NCBI GenBank assembly: GCA_051893555.1
Contig: JBJFHL010000076.1
Location: forward strand, 35,732-99,731
Direction: 5' to 3'
DNA length: 64,000 bases
Source: RGIG7179 sp051893555
GTDB taxonomy: Bacteria; Bacillota; Clostridia; Peptostreptococcales; Anaerovoracaceae
Part shown: positions 8,690 through 17,390 of the stretch, piece by piece
How the letters are laid out: the number at the start of each line of letters is the position of its first letter
Numbering within the stretch: the first letter of the stretch is position 1
The notes under the pieces: generated by a model
Told to the model about the DNA's origin: nothing
Seen by the model: the letters and a program-made list of their open reading frames with translations, nothing else
The model's database searches: none
Made by a program: the position numbers and the translations under genes

Positions 8690-9442
8690 ATGGGTTTAGT
8701 GAAAGTAGCAAAGCGTAAGGAGATTACTTTTGATTACAAAGATGGTTACGCAGAAGTAGAGGTGTTAAAAGGAGAATGCGATCAGGCGAAATTCATGAGA
8801 TGTTCCCTGATGCCGGGTCACTCTGTGAAGCCGGAGCTTTATTCGACGAAAGAGCATACACAGGTATTTCTCTTCCTGGAAGGTAAGGGTTATGTGGTGA
8901 CACCGAGAAAGGGCTTCAATATCGAAAAAGGCTTTGCAGTCTTCGTTCCGGATTATGATACCGAAGAATTTGAAATCGCATGCTCCACCGACAGTAAGAA
9001 GCCTTTGGAATACATTCACATTGTTACAGAATTAAACGATTATGACAAGCACTGCCTGTATGCATCCAAGATGCGTCTGCCTAGATTCAGAAATCTGGAA
9101 GATGGCTGGAGCTACTATGAGGATTTCAAGAGCGAGGACGTGGAGTCCAGGATGCTTCTGGAACACAGAAATCTGGGTCGTGTGTCCTGCGGTGCCGTCC
9201 TTGGCAAGGGCCCTTCCGTAGTTGGCCAGCACATTCATAATGAACTGATGCAGTGGTATATCGCACTGCCTGGTTCCAGAATGACATATACCGCCGGCGG
9301 TGAATCTGTAGTTCTGGAAGGCGGAGACATCAGCTATACTCCGACCGGTTATTATCACGGAACAGAGGCGGAAGATGGTGAAACCTTTGACTACATCTGG
9401 TTTGAAATGGTAAATGATTGTTACCCTGGTGAAATTGAATAA
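8690..9442 (+). CDS. Bicupin protein 1, possible sugar-acid isomerase-like, metal site altered
   Basis: A 250-residue two-cupin protein with no confident named family. The C-terminal cupin has motif 1 HIHNELMQWY (H181, H183) and motif 2 with P218, G220 and H223. The position normally taken by the glutamate ligand is M187, whereas the neighbouring paralogue has E187. An AGGAGG ribosome site lies 8 bases before the ATG. It shares segments such as TPRK, LLEHRNLGR and HIHNEL with the next gene, so the two arose by tandem duplication. KduI and related uronate isomerases are also two-cupin proteins, so a role in isomerising an unusual uronate derivative is plausible but unproven. Confidence 0.75.
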   Translation: MGLVKVAKRKEITFDYKDGYAEVEVLKGECDQAKFMRCSLMPGHSVKPELYSTKEHTQVFLFLEGKGYVVTPRKGFNIEKGFAVFVPDYDTEEFEIACSTDSKKPLEYIHIVTELNDYDKHCLYASKMRLPRFRNLEDGWSYYEDFKSEDVESRMLLEHRNLGRVSCGAVLGKGPSVVGQHIHNELMQWYIALPGSRMTYTAGGESVVLEGGDISYTPTGYYHGTEAEDGETFDYIWFEMVNDCYPGEIE

Positions 9443-9465
9443 TACGTGCAGGAGGAATTAGAAAA

Positions 9466-10230
9466 ATGTCATTTGTAAAAGTATCAAGAAGTGCAGATAT
9501 TGTATATAACTATGATGAAAATGGGGTTGCCAGAGTTCCCATTCTGGTAGGCGAGTGTAAGGACTGCGCATTGGAAAGAGTGGCAATTCAGCCTGGCTGC
9601 AGCTGGACACCGGATGTTTATAAACTGGAAGAACACAATCAGGTTTTCCTGTTTATGGATGGGGAAGGGTACGTAAGAACTCCGAGAAAGGTATTCAACG
9701 TCGATGAAGTGGCAGTATTCGTTCCTGAATTTGACAAAGAAACCTTTACAATTCACTGCTCTCCGAAGTCCGGGAAACCGATGATGATTCTGCACGCAGT
9801 ATCTGAAATTGCGGAATACGATTTACAGTGCCTGAAGCATTCGAGAATGTCCCTGCCGAGATTCAGAAGACTCTCAGAGGCATGGCTTTATAAGGAATTC
9901 AATACAGCGGAAAATGTGCAGCAGCTGACTCTGTTGGAGCACCGCAATCTGGGCAGACTGTCCATGGGCGGCACCATCGACCAGGGACCGACAAAGGTTG
10001 GTACACATATTCATAACGAACTGGAACAGTGGTATATCGTGCTTCCGGGTTCTGAATTCACTTATTACGCGGAACATGACGGGGAAAAGGAAGAAATTCA
10101 TGTAACCGCAGGGGACATTACCTTTACACCGCATTCCTCTCATCACGGAAGCTGGTGCGAAGAAGGAGAAGCCTATAAGTACATCTGGTTTGAATTATGT
10201 ACAGACGGATATCCGGGAGATATCGCATAA
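9466..10230 (+). CDS. Bicupin protein 2, possible sugar-acid isomerase-like, intact metal site
   Basis: A 254-residue paralogue of the preceding gene, starting 23 bases after it behind AGGAGG. The C-terminal cupin keeps the full ligand set of the motif: H181, H183, E187 and H227 (PHSSHHGSW). The N-terminal cupin (about residues 35-110, EEHNQVFLFMDGEG) appears to be mainly structural. With the metal-depleted copy upstream it could form a heteromer of one active and one supporting subunit. The substrate is not known; the neighbours point to sugar acids. Confidence 0.77.
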   Translation: MSFVKVSRSADIVYNYDENGVARVPILVGECKDCALERVAIQPGCSWTPDVYKLEEHNQVFLFMDGEGYVRTPRKVFNVDEVAVFVPEFDKETFTIHCSPKSGKPMMILHAVSEIAEYDLQCLKHSRMSLPRFRRLSEAWLYKEFNTAENVQQLTLLEHRNLGRLSMGGTIDQGPTKVGTHIHNELEQWYIVLPGSEFTYYAEHDGEKEEIHVTAGDITFTPHSSHHGSWCEEGEAYKYIWFELCTDGYPGDIA

Positions 10231-10233
10231 ATC

Positions 10234-11079
10234 ATGAAGGACAGATTGTTACTGGGAAATAACGCACAGTTTATCCGTCATCCGTTTTCCGAATTTACGA
10301 AGGCTGCAGCCGAAAACGGGCTGGACGCTGTGGAGCTGACACTTCAGACACCCCATTTTTATGCGGACAGTGAGACATACCATGACCTTTCTTCTGCGAA
10401 AAGAAATCTGCAGGAGACAGGACTGAAGGTCTGTTCCACCGTGCCGCTCCCTTACCGCTACTCCATCTGTGCCGATGAAGGCACGATACAGCGCGAAAAG
10501 ACACTGGGTTATTACAGACAGTGCATTTTGCTGACAGAAGAACTGGGTGCGTCTTATCTTTCCATTACCGGAAGCGGCGCAAACTATGATTATGATCCGA
10601 AGCGTCTCATGAAAAACGGAGCGAAGACACTGGAAGCACTTGCGGATTTTGCGGGGAAACACGGCGTGACGCTGCTTCTGGGCAGTGTACTTGGGAAGGA
10701 GTGTATGGTCAATGCCTCCACTCCGGTCCTTGTCAGTCTGGAAGAAATCCGGGAAATGACGGAAACGGTTTCTTCCAAATACCTGAAGGTTTATCTGGAC
10801 ACAGAAGTCATCAGTCTCCGGGGAGAAACGATTTCCGGATGGTTTGATACCTTTGGTGAGGATATCAGACTGGTGAGATTTACAGACGGAAACTATAACG
10901 GGTATCGGATCTGGGGCAGAGGCTGCCTTCCATGCAGGAAGTATCTGCATCAGCTCTGCGAATCCGGTTATGCGGGTCCGTTGGCACTGACGGTGCCGGG
11001 CGAACGGTATATTGACGATCCTGTCTCTGCAATGAAGGAGAACATACAGGTTTTGCGTCAGAGCATGGGGCAGGTGTAA
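10234..11079 (+). CDS. TIM-barrel sugar isomerase/epimerase-like protein 1, metal ligands lost
   Basis: 281 residues, xylose-isomerase-like TIM-barrel family (AP endonuclease 2 superfamily). It begins 3 bases after the bicupin stop. Aligned with the next gene, three of the four metal ligands are replaced: the strand VMES reads LLGS (Glu to Gly), the HMHFLDG strand reads LVRFTDG (His lost) and VQEIADEKY reads LTVPGERY (Glu to Thr). Only the Asp of YLDTE remains. It is therefore unlikely to be a standard metal-dependent epimerase and may be a supporting subunit or have changed function. The gene is intact, with normal codon use and no frameshift. Confidence 0.75.
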   Translation: MKDRLLLGNNAQFIRHPFSEFTKAAAENGLDAVELTLQTPHFYADSETYHDLSSAKRNLQETGLKVCSTVPLPYRYSICADEGTIQREKTLGYYRQCILLTEELGASYLSITGSGANYDYDPKRLMKNGAKTLEALADFAGKHGVTLLLGSVLGKECMVNASTPVLVSLEEIREMTETVSSKYLKVYLDTEVISLRGETISGWFDTFGEDIRLVRFTDGNYNGYRIWGRGCLPCRKYLHQLCESGYAGPLALTVPGERYIDDPVSAMKENIQVLRQSMGQV

Positions 11080-11082
11080 ACG

Positions 11083-11919
11083 ATGGCAGCAATTAAGAGA
11101 CAGCAGCTGGTTGCCATGAACCAGCATTACAGAAGGTTCTCGCTGGACTATTTTCTGGATTGTCAGGTAAAAGCAGGATTTCAGAATATTGAGCTCTGGT
11201 GTGGTGCCTCTCACTTCTGGATTGATTCCAGAGGTCATGAATCCTGCGAACCGCTGAAACGGAAATTAAAGGAGAGAGGACTGCAGGTTGTTTCCGTCAC
11301 GACACCGAGCTGTGCATACCAGTATCAATATGCTTCACAGGAGAAGGAAATTCTTGAAGAGAGTTTTCGCTATTTCTCCAATGGCATTGAGGTAGCAGCA
11401 GAACTGGGTGCTGACCGGGTTGTGGTGAATTCCGGATGGGGTTACCAGAATGAAAACCGGGAGGAAATGTGGAAACGTTCGGCAGATAACCTTTATCGTC
11501 TGGCAGAGAGGGCGAAACAGTATGGAATTGTCTGCGTCATGGAGTCCATGCGTGATGACGAAACCAACATTGTAAACAGTCTGGTTTCCGCAAAAGAAAT
11601 GTATGAAACAGTGAATCATCCGAACCTGAAGATCATGGTGGATTCCATTGCGACAGGTGCTGCCGGAGAAACACTGGATGACTGGTTTGATGCCTTTGGA
11701 GGGGATCTGATCCATATGCATTTTCTGGATGGCGATCCATATTTACATAATGTATGGGGTGACGGCAATACACCTCTGGAACGTCAGCTGGAAACCATGA
11801 ACCGACGCGGTTTCACTGGATATCTTGTTCAGGAGATCGCCGATGAAAAGTACTTTAATAATCCTTTCGAGGCAGACCTGAGGAATATGCGTGTGCTGGA
11901 AAGGTTTATTGAAGAATAG
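11083..11919 (+). CDS. TIM-barrel sugar phosphate isomerase/epimerase 2
   Basis: 278 residues, the second member of the TIM-barrel pair, starting 3 bases after the first. The metal ligands expected for the xylose-isomerase-like epimerases are visible: Glu in VMESM, Asp in IMVDS, His in HMHFLD and Glu in VQEIADE. Such enzymes (for example the IolE/IolI and ketose 3-epimerase groups) interconvert keto sugars or inosose-type compounds. The natural substrate is unknown; the locus suggests a uronate or keto-acid derivative brought in by the surrounding ABC transporter. Confidence 0.8.
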   Translation: MAAIKRQQLVAMNQHYRRFSLDYFLDCQVKAGFQNIELWCGASHFWIDSRGHESCEPLKRKLKERGLQVVSVTTPSCAYQYQYASQEKEILEESFRYFSNGIEVAAELGADRVVVNSGWGYQNENREEMWKRSADNLYRLAERAKQYGIVCVMESMRDDETNIVNSLVSAKEMYETVNHPNLKIMVDSIATGAAGETLDDWFDAFGGDLIHMHFLDGDPYLHNVWGDGNTPLERQLETMNRRGFTGYLVQEIADEKYFNNPFEADLRNMRVLERFIEE

Positions 11920-11958
11920 AAAGAAAAAGCATTTATTTGAAAGGAGAAAAGGAGACAA

Positions 11959-12810
11959 ATGAAAAAGTTTTCAAAGAAAGTATTAGCGGTACTGCTCATG
12001 TTAGCTATGATGTTCACTTTCGCTGCATGCGGCGGAAATGATGAACCTGCTGCAACCGATGGAGAAGCGGAAGGAGATGGTTCCTTACAGAAAGTTCTGG
12101 ATGCAGGCGTTCTGGAAATCGGTGCAGAAGGTAACTGGGTTCCTTACGTTTACAACGATGAAAATGGTGACCTGGTCGGATTCGAAGTGGAAATGGCAAA
12201 GGCGATCGCTGACAAGCTGGGCGTTGACGTAAACTACAACATCGCTGATTCCTGGGATGGCGTTCTGGCTGGTCTGGAAGCAGACAGATACGACGTTGTA
12301 ATCTGCGGTGCAGGCCCTACTCCGGAAAGAAAAGAAAAATATGAAGTAGCAAGACCTTATGGTGAACAGGTTGTTGCGCTGGTATGCCGTGCAGATGATG
12401 AATCCATTCAGGGCTTCGAAGATCTGGAAGGTAAGACTTCTGCAAACTCCCTGAGCTCCAGCTCCGGAAACATTGCAAGATCCTATGGCGCTGATCTGGT
12501 AGAAGCTTCCCTGGAAGAAGCAATGATGCTGATTCAGGACAATCGTGCGGACTGCCAGGTAAACGATGCATATGCAATTTCCGTATACATGGAAAAGAAT
12601 CCGGATGCAAACCTGAGAATTGCTGCTTACTATGAACCGGAAAATGCTTACGAAGTGCAGTCTGCTCCGATTATCAAGAAGGGCAACGTGGACTTATGTG
12701 AAGCAATCGATGCAGCTGTTGCTGAAATCATCGAAGAAGGTACTGCAAGAGATTTATGCGTGAAGTACTTCGGTGAAGACTTCGCCAATGGTGTTTCTTT
12801 ATACCAGTAA
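11959..12810 (+). CDS. PAAT-type ABC transporter substrate-binding lipoprotein
   Basis: 283 residues with a lipoprotein signal peptide (KK-rich start, hydrophobic stretch 8-20, lipobox FAAC with C24) and a family 3 extracellular solute-binding domain (VLEIGAEGNWVPYVY, DLVGFEVEMAKAIADKLG, APIIKKG). It captures the substrate outside the membrane for the permease at 12887 and the ATPase at 7904. A GGAGAAAAGGAG ribosome site precedes it. A strong hairpin without T-tract follows, probably protecting this mRNA so that binding protein exceeds permease. Confidence 0.92.
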   Translation: MKKFSKKVLAVLLMLAMMFTFAACGGNDEPAATDGEAEGDGSLQKVLDAGVLEIGAEGNWVPYVYNDENGDLVGFEVEMAKAIADKLGVDVNYNIADSWDGVLAGLEADRYDVVICGAGPTPERKEKYEVARPYGEQVVALVCRADDESIQGFEDLEGKTSANSLSSSSGNIARSYGADLVEASLEEAMMLIQDNRADCQVNDAYAISVYMEKNPDANLRIAAYYEPENAYEVQSAPIIKKGNVDLCEAIDAAVAEIIEEGTARDLCVKYFGEDFANGVSLYQ

Positions 12811-12834
12811 CTCTCAGTGAAATGTAATTTCAGA

Positions 12835-12858
12835 TGGGGACTCTTTTCAGAGTCCCCA
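12835..12858 (+). promoter_or_regulatory. Intercistronic stem-loop between binding protein and permease
   Basis: A perfect 10-bp stem (12835-12844 with 12849-12858) closes a 4-base loop and is not followed by a T-tract, so it is not a classic terminator. Such hairpins after binding-protein genes commonly stabilise the upstream mRNA or cause partial termination. Confidence 0.7.
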
Positions 12859-12886
12859 CGATGAACCTGTCTTCGGAGGCAAAGAA

Positions 12887-13558
12887 ATGAGCGAAAACTT
12901 AGAATTATTTATCCGTGCTTTCTGGCCAATGTTTAAGGCCGGACTCCTGTACTCCATTCCGATGATGCTGATTTCCTTTGGTCTTGGCCTGATTGTGGCA
13001 CTGCTGGTGGCTCTTGGACGTATGTCCAGATTCAAAATCCTTTCCGGGATTTGCGCCACGTATGTGTGGATTATCCGTGGAACCCCGCTGCTGGTACAGC
13101 TGTTCATTATCTTCTACGGGCTGCCTTCCATAGGAATTGTATTTCCACCATTTACTTCGGCAATTCTTGGTCTGACCATCAGCCAGGGTGCCTATAACTC
13201 GGAAGTCATCCGAGGGGCGCTCATGGGAATCCCGAAAGGACAGCATGAAGCTCCGGCTTCCCTTGGAATGACGAAATTCCAGACACTGATCCATGTGATT
13301 CTGCCGCAGGCTGCACTGACAGCGGTGCCGGCGCTGGGAAACTCTTTTATCAGCTTGCTGAAAGACACTTCCCTGGTTTCAATTTTAACTGTACAGGAAA
13401 TATTTGCAACGGCAAAGCAGATTTCTGCAATTGAGATGGAACCGATGCTTCTGTATTGTGAGGCAGCACTTGTATATCTGATATTCAGTACCTTCCTGAC
13501 CTTCTTACAAAATAAGGTGGAAAAGAGACTGGGCAGACATCTGGTTCCGCAGGATTAG
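12887..13558 (+). CDS. PAAT-type ABC transporter permease
   Basis: A 223-residue integral membrane protein of the HisM/GlnP family, with about five hydrophobic segments and the cytoplasmic EAA loop (LMGIPKGQHEAPASLGM) that contacts the ATPase. The single permease would act as a homodimer. A GGAGG site lies 8 bases before the ATG. Transport proteins of this type normally import amino acids, and the location inside a uronate island is unusual. It is followed directly by a terminator-like hairpin. Confidence 0.9.
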   Translation: MSENLELFIRAFWPMFKAGLLYSIPMMLISFGLGLIVALLVALGRMSRFKILSGICATYVWIIRGTPLLVQLFIIFYGLPSIGIVFPPFTSAILGLTISQGAYNSEVIRGALMGIPKGQHEAPASLGMTKFQTLIHVILPQAALTAVPALGNSFISLLKDTSLVSILTVQEIFATAKQISAIEMEPMLLYCEAALVYLIFSTFLTFLQNKVEKRLGRHLVPQD

Positions 13559-13566
13559 ATAACAGG

Positions 13567-13596
13567 AAGGAAGTCGTATCTGCGGCTTCCTTTTTT
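13567..13596 (+). terminator. Intrinsic terminator or attenuator before uxuA
   Basis: A 10-bp stem with one G-T pair (13567-13576 with 13583-13592) runs into a six-T tract. The uxuA ribosome site begins within a few bases, and no promoter is seen between the hairpin and uxuA. It therefore probably acts as a leaky terminator that reduces read-through to the uxuA genes. Confidence 0.7.
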
Positions 13597-13613
13597 AGAG
13601 GAGATAGACACAC

Positions 13614-14705
13614 ATGAAAATGACAATGCGCTGGTTTGGCGAGGGGTATGATTCGGTAACGCTGCAGCAGATCCGCCAGGTACCGGGGGTGGAAGGCGTA
13701 ATTACTACGCTTTATGATACAGCACCCGGAGCGGAATGGGAAGAGGCTGCCATATCGTCCATGAAAAAGAAAGTGGAAGATGCAGGACTCAGTCTGTGCG
13801 GCATCGAAAGTGTGAATATACATGATTCCATCAAGGTGGGAAGCAGCGAGAGAGACTTCTACATTGACAACTATATCAGAACCCTGAAGAAACTGGGAAA
13901 AAACAATATCCATCTGGTATGCTACAACTTCATGCCTGTTTTTGACTGGACCCGGTCCGATCTGGCAAAAGTCCGGCCCGATGGCTCCACCGTGTTTGCC
14001 TACGATCAGAAAATCATTGATCAGATTGATCCTGCCAATATGTCAGAGGCCATGGGCGAAAAGAACAATGGTTTCCTGCTGCCGGGGTGGGAACCGGAGC
14101 GAATGGCACATATTCAGGAACTGTTTCGTATGTATGAAGGAATCGGGGAAGAACAGCTTTTCACCAATCTGAAATATTTTCTGGATGCCATTATGCCGGT
14201 ATGTGACAAATATGACATCAACATGGCGATACATCCGGATGATCCTGCGTGGTCTGTATTTGGTCTTGCCCGGATCATGACATCGGGAGAAAATCTGGTG
14301 AAGCTGACGCAAATGGTGGATAACCCGCATAATGGAGTCACCTTATGCACCGGCTCGCTGGCATCTGACCCGAAGAATGATATTGTGGATACGATTCACG
14401 TACTGAAGGGGAGAATTCATTTCGCACATGTGCGGAATATTAAATATAACGGAGAAGGCAGCTTTGAAGAAGCAGCCCATTTATCCAGCGATGGATCTCT
14501 GGATATGTTCGAGATCATGAAGGCTCTGTATGAAAGCGGATTTGACGGGCCGATCCGGCCGGATCACGGCAGGGCCATCTGGGGAGAAATCTCCATGCCC
14601 GGCTATGGTTTATACGACAGAGCCCTGGGCATAACCTATCTGAATGGGATATGGGAAAGTCTGGAGAAAATGATCGGAAGAGAAAGAAAACAGGAGATAT
14701 TATGA
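13614..14705 (+). CDS. uxuA: Mannonate dehydratase UxuA
   Basis: A 363-residue TIM-barrel enzyme of the UxuA family. Characteristic segments include MRWFGEGYD near the start, HPDDPAW, a glycine/serine-rich CTGSLAS strand, HVRNIKY and RPDHGR, which carry the metal-binding His, Cys, His and Asp residues. It dehydrates D-mannonate to 2-keto-3-deoxygluconate in the glucuronate branch. A GAGGAGAT ribosome site precedes the ATG, and the stop overlaps the uxuB start as ATGA. Confidence 0.95.
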   Translation: MKMTMRWFGEGYDSVTLQQIRQVPGVEGVITTLYDTAPGAEWEEAAISSMKKKVEDAGLSLCGIESVNIHDSIKVGSSERDFYIDNYIRTLKKLGKNNIHLVCYNFMPVFDWTRSDLAKVRPDGSTVFAYDQKIIDQIDPANMSEAMGEKNNGFLLPGWEPERMAHIQELFRMYEGIGEEQLFTNLKYFLDAIMPVCDKYDINMAIHPDDPAWSVFGLARIMTSGENLVKLTQMVDNPHNGVTLCTGSLASDPKNDIVDTIHVLKGRIHFAHVRNIKYNGEGSFEEAAHLSSDGSLDMFEIMKALYESGFDGPIRPDHGRAIWGEISMPGYGLYDRALGITYLNGIWESLEKMIGRERKQEIL

Positions 14706-16339
14706 AACTAAACAGACAATCCATAACTGGTGAAAACCGGGTTCCGTGGCAGAAAAACGGATTTCTGCTGCCGGAGTTTGATATAGAAGAAGTCAGGAGA
14801 GAGACACTGCAGAATCCGGAATGGATCCATTTCGGCGCAGGCAATATTTTCAGGGCCTTTCCTGCGGCTGTAGTACAGAACCTTCTGGAACGGGGGGAAA
14901 TGAAGAAAGGCATTGTTGCAGTTTCAGGCTTCAGCAGTGAACCCATTGACCGGACCTATACCCCCTATGATGATCTGAGCGTGCTGGTGACCATGAAAGC
15001 CGATGGAAGTCTGGAAAAACGTGTGATTGCCAGTATCGTGAAGGCAGTTGTCATGGATCGCCGGAGGCAGGAGGAGTTCGCCTGGCTGGAAAACGCATTT
15101 CAGAATGACAGCCTGCAGATGGCCAGTGTCACAATTACAGAGAAAGGCTACAAACTGATCGACGCACAGGGAAACTATCGGGAAGAGATACTGGAAGATT
15201 TCGAAGCCGGTCCATCCGACAGCACTAGCTATATGGGAAAGCTTGCGTCCCTGCTTTACGCCAGATTTTCTGCCGGGAAAAAGCCGGTAGCCATGGTCAG
15301 CATGGATAATTTTTCGCATAACGGAGACAAGCTGAAGGAAAGCATTCTGACCTTTGCTTCGGAGTGGGAAAAGCGCGGTCTGGCAGAAGAAGGATTTTCA
15401 GACTATCTGAGCGATGCTTCGAAAGTATCCTTTCCATGGACCATGATTGACAAAATCACTCCGGGACCGGGAGAGGCGGTAGAAGAGATGCTTCGGAATG
15501 CAGGGCTGGAGGATGCAGGAAGGATTCTGACTGCACGGAAATCCTGGATTGCCCCGTTTGTCAATGCGGAAGAACCGCAGTATCTGGTGATCGAAGACAG
15601 TTTCCCAAATGGGCGTCCGCCGCTGGAAAAGGGAGGAATCCTGCTTACAGAGAAAGAAACGGTGGATAAGGTGGAGAAAATGAAAGTATGCACCTGCCTG
15701 AATCCGCTGCATACGGCGCTGGCAGTTTTTGGATGTCTCCTTTCCTATGACAGAATTTCAGAAGAAATGAAAGATCCGCTTCTGAAGAGGATGGTGTATC
15801 GACTGGGATACGAGGAAGGCATGCCGGTGGTGGTTCACCCGGGGATTCTGGATCCGGAGAAATTCCTTGCCGAAGTTCTGGAAGAGAGAATCCCAAATCC
15901 GTTTTTGCCTGACACACCACAGCGAATTGCCATGGATACTTCACAAAAGATTCCGATTCGGTTCGGTGAGACACTGAAAGCATATATGGCAGATGAAACG
16001 AAGGACGTGAACAGTCTGATCGTCATTCCGCTGGTGATCGCAGGCTGGTGCCGCTATCTGATGGCGGTTGATGATGCGGGGAAGCCGTTTGAACCGAGTC
16101 CGGATCCGCTGTATGCAGTACTGAAGCCCCATCTGAATGGAATCGAATTGGGAAATGCCGGAGATTATGGCAAGGCACTGCAGCCGATTTTGTCAAACAG
16201 GCAGATATTCGCGGTGGATCTTTATGAAGCCGGCATTGCAGATCGCGTTCTGGATTATTTCGGAGAAATGACGACGAGGCCTGGAGCGGTCAGAAAGACA
16301 TTGGAAAAGTATATTGGAACAGAAGACAGAAAGGCGTAG
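14702..16339 (+). CDS. uxuB: Fructuronate reductase (D-mannonate oxidoreductase) UxuB
   Basis: 545 residues from MKLNRQSITG, a mannitol dehydrogenase-family oxidoreductase with a nucleotide-binding segment (IHFGAGNIFRAF) and the active-site signature VCTCLNPLHTALA. It reduces D-fructuronate to D-mannonate. The ATG at 14702 overlaps the uxuA stop by 4 bases and is preceded by AGGAGA; an upstream in-frame ATG lies inside uxuA. It is longer than UxaB (488), consistent with the long Gram-positive UxuB type. Confidence 0.92.
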   Translation: MKLNRQSITGENRVPWQKNGFLLPEFDIEEVRRETLQNPEWIHFGAGNIFRAFPAAVVQNLLERGEMKKGIVAVSGFSSEPIDRTYTPYDDLSVLVTMKADGSLEKRVIASIVKAVVMDRRRQEEFAWLENAFQNDSLQMASVTITEKGYKLIDAQGNYREEILEDFEAGPSDSTSYMGKLASLLYARFSAGKKPVAMVSMDNFSHNGDKLKESILTFASEWEKRGLAEEGFSDYLSDASKVSFPWTMIDKITPGPGEAVEEMLRNAGLEDAGRILTARKSWIAPFVNAEEPQYLVIEDSFPNGRPPLEKGGILLTEKETVDKVEKMKVCTCLNPLHTALAVFGCLLSYDRISEEMKDPLLKRMVYRLGYEEGMPVVVHPGILDPEKFLAEVLEERIPNPFLPDTPQRIAMDTSQKIPIRFGETLKAYMADETKDVNSLIVIPLVIAGWCRYLMAVDDAGKPFEPSPDPLYAVLKPHLNGIELGNAGDYGKALQPILSNRQIFAVDLYEAGIADRVLDYFGEMTTRPGAVRKTLEKYIGTEDRKA

Positions 16340-16344
16340 GAACA

Positions 16345-17370
16345 ATGAAAGTATTGACATTTGGAGAAATTATGCTGCGGCTGAAAGCACCAGGACATGA
16401 AAGACTGATGCAGTCTCCGCGGATGGAAGCTACCTTTGGCGGCGGAGAGGCCAACGTGGCTGTGTCACTGGCCAATTATGGCATGGATGCTGCATTTTTA
16501 ACGGTTCTGCCTGAGAACACACTAGGCGATGCATGCATAGGTGAACTGAGACGGTTCAACGTGGATACCAGCAGAATACTGAGAGGACCGGGAAGAATGG
16601 GAATCTATTTCCTGGAGGCCGGCGCAAACCAGCTGCCAAGCAAAGTCATCTATGACCGGGCGGACAGCAGCGTAGCTCTGGCAGGACCGGGAACCATCGA
16701 CTGGAACACGGCGCTGGAGGGCATTGACTGGTTCCACATCACCGGAATCACACCTGCCATTTCCCAGTCTTTGATGGAATTATCCCTGGAGAGTGTAAAA
16801 GAAGCAAAGAAGCGGGGCATTAAAGTGTCCTGCGACCTGAACTACAGAAAGAATCTGTGGAAGTACGGAAAAAGCGCACAAGAGGTTATGTGCGAGCTGG
16901 CGCGTTATGCAGACATTCTCATTGCCAACGAGGAGGATGTGCAGAAATCCCTGGGCATCACCATCGATGTGGATGTGGCGTCAGGAAATATCGACAGCAA
17001 CAAATATGAGCAGCTGAGCAATAAGGTGCTGGAAACCTATCCGAATGTAGAAATGATCGCAATTACACTCCGTGAAAGCAGAAGCGCGGATTCCAACGGC
17101 TGGTCTGCATGTCTCAATAACCGCAGCGGGTTTTATGTCAGCAAGCATTATGACATCAATGACATCATCGACAGAGTCGGCGGCGGAGACAGTTTCGGCG
17201 GCGGCCTGATTTACGGGCTGACCCATTTTTCGGACTGCAGAGAAGCCCTGGAATTTGCTGCGGCGGCATCCTGTCTGAAGCACAGTATTTTGGGCGATTT
17301 TAACCGGGTATCAGCGGACGATGTCATGAAACTGATGCTTGGAGACGGCAGCGGCAGAGTACAGCGATAG
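16345..17370 (+). CDS. kdgK: 2-keto-3-deoxygluconate kinase KdgK (PfkB family)
   Basis: A 341-residue ribokinase/PfkB-family sugar kinase. The N-terminal glycine motif is TFGGGEANVAVSLA, and the C-terminal ATP/anion-hole motif GGGDSFGGG carries the catalytic D282. It phosphorylates KDG, the common product of UxaA and UxuA, to KDPG. The gene sits 5 bases after uxuB and 20 before eda, fitting the pathway order. Confidence 0.88.
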   Translation: MKVLTFGEIMLRLKAPGHERLMQSPRMEATFGGGEANVAVSLANYGMDAAFLTVLPENTLGDACIGELRRFNVDTSRILRGPGRMGIYFLEAGANQLPSKVIYDRADSSVALAGPGTIDWNTALEGIDWFHITGITPAISQSLMELSLESVKEAKKRGIKVSCDLNYRKNLWKYGKSAQEVMCELARYADILIANEEDVQKSLGITIDVDVASGNIDSNKYEQLSNKVLETYPNVEMIAITLRESRSADSNGWSACLNNRSGFYVSKHYDINDIIDRVGGGDSFGGGLIYGLTHFSDCREALEFAAAASCLKHSILGDFNRVSADDVMKLMLGDGSGRVQR

Positions 17371-17390
17371 AGTTTGCACGGGAGGAAGAC

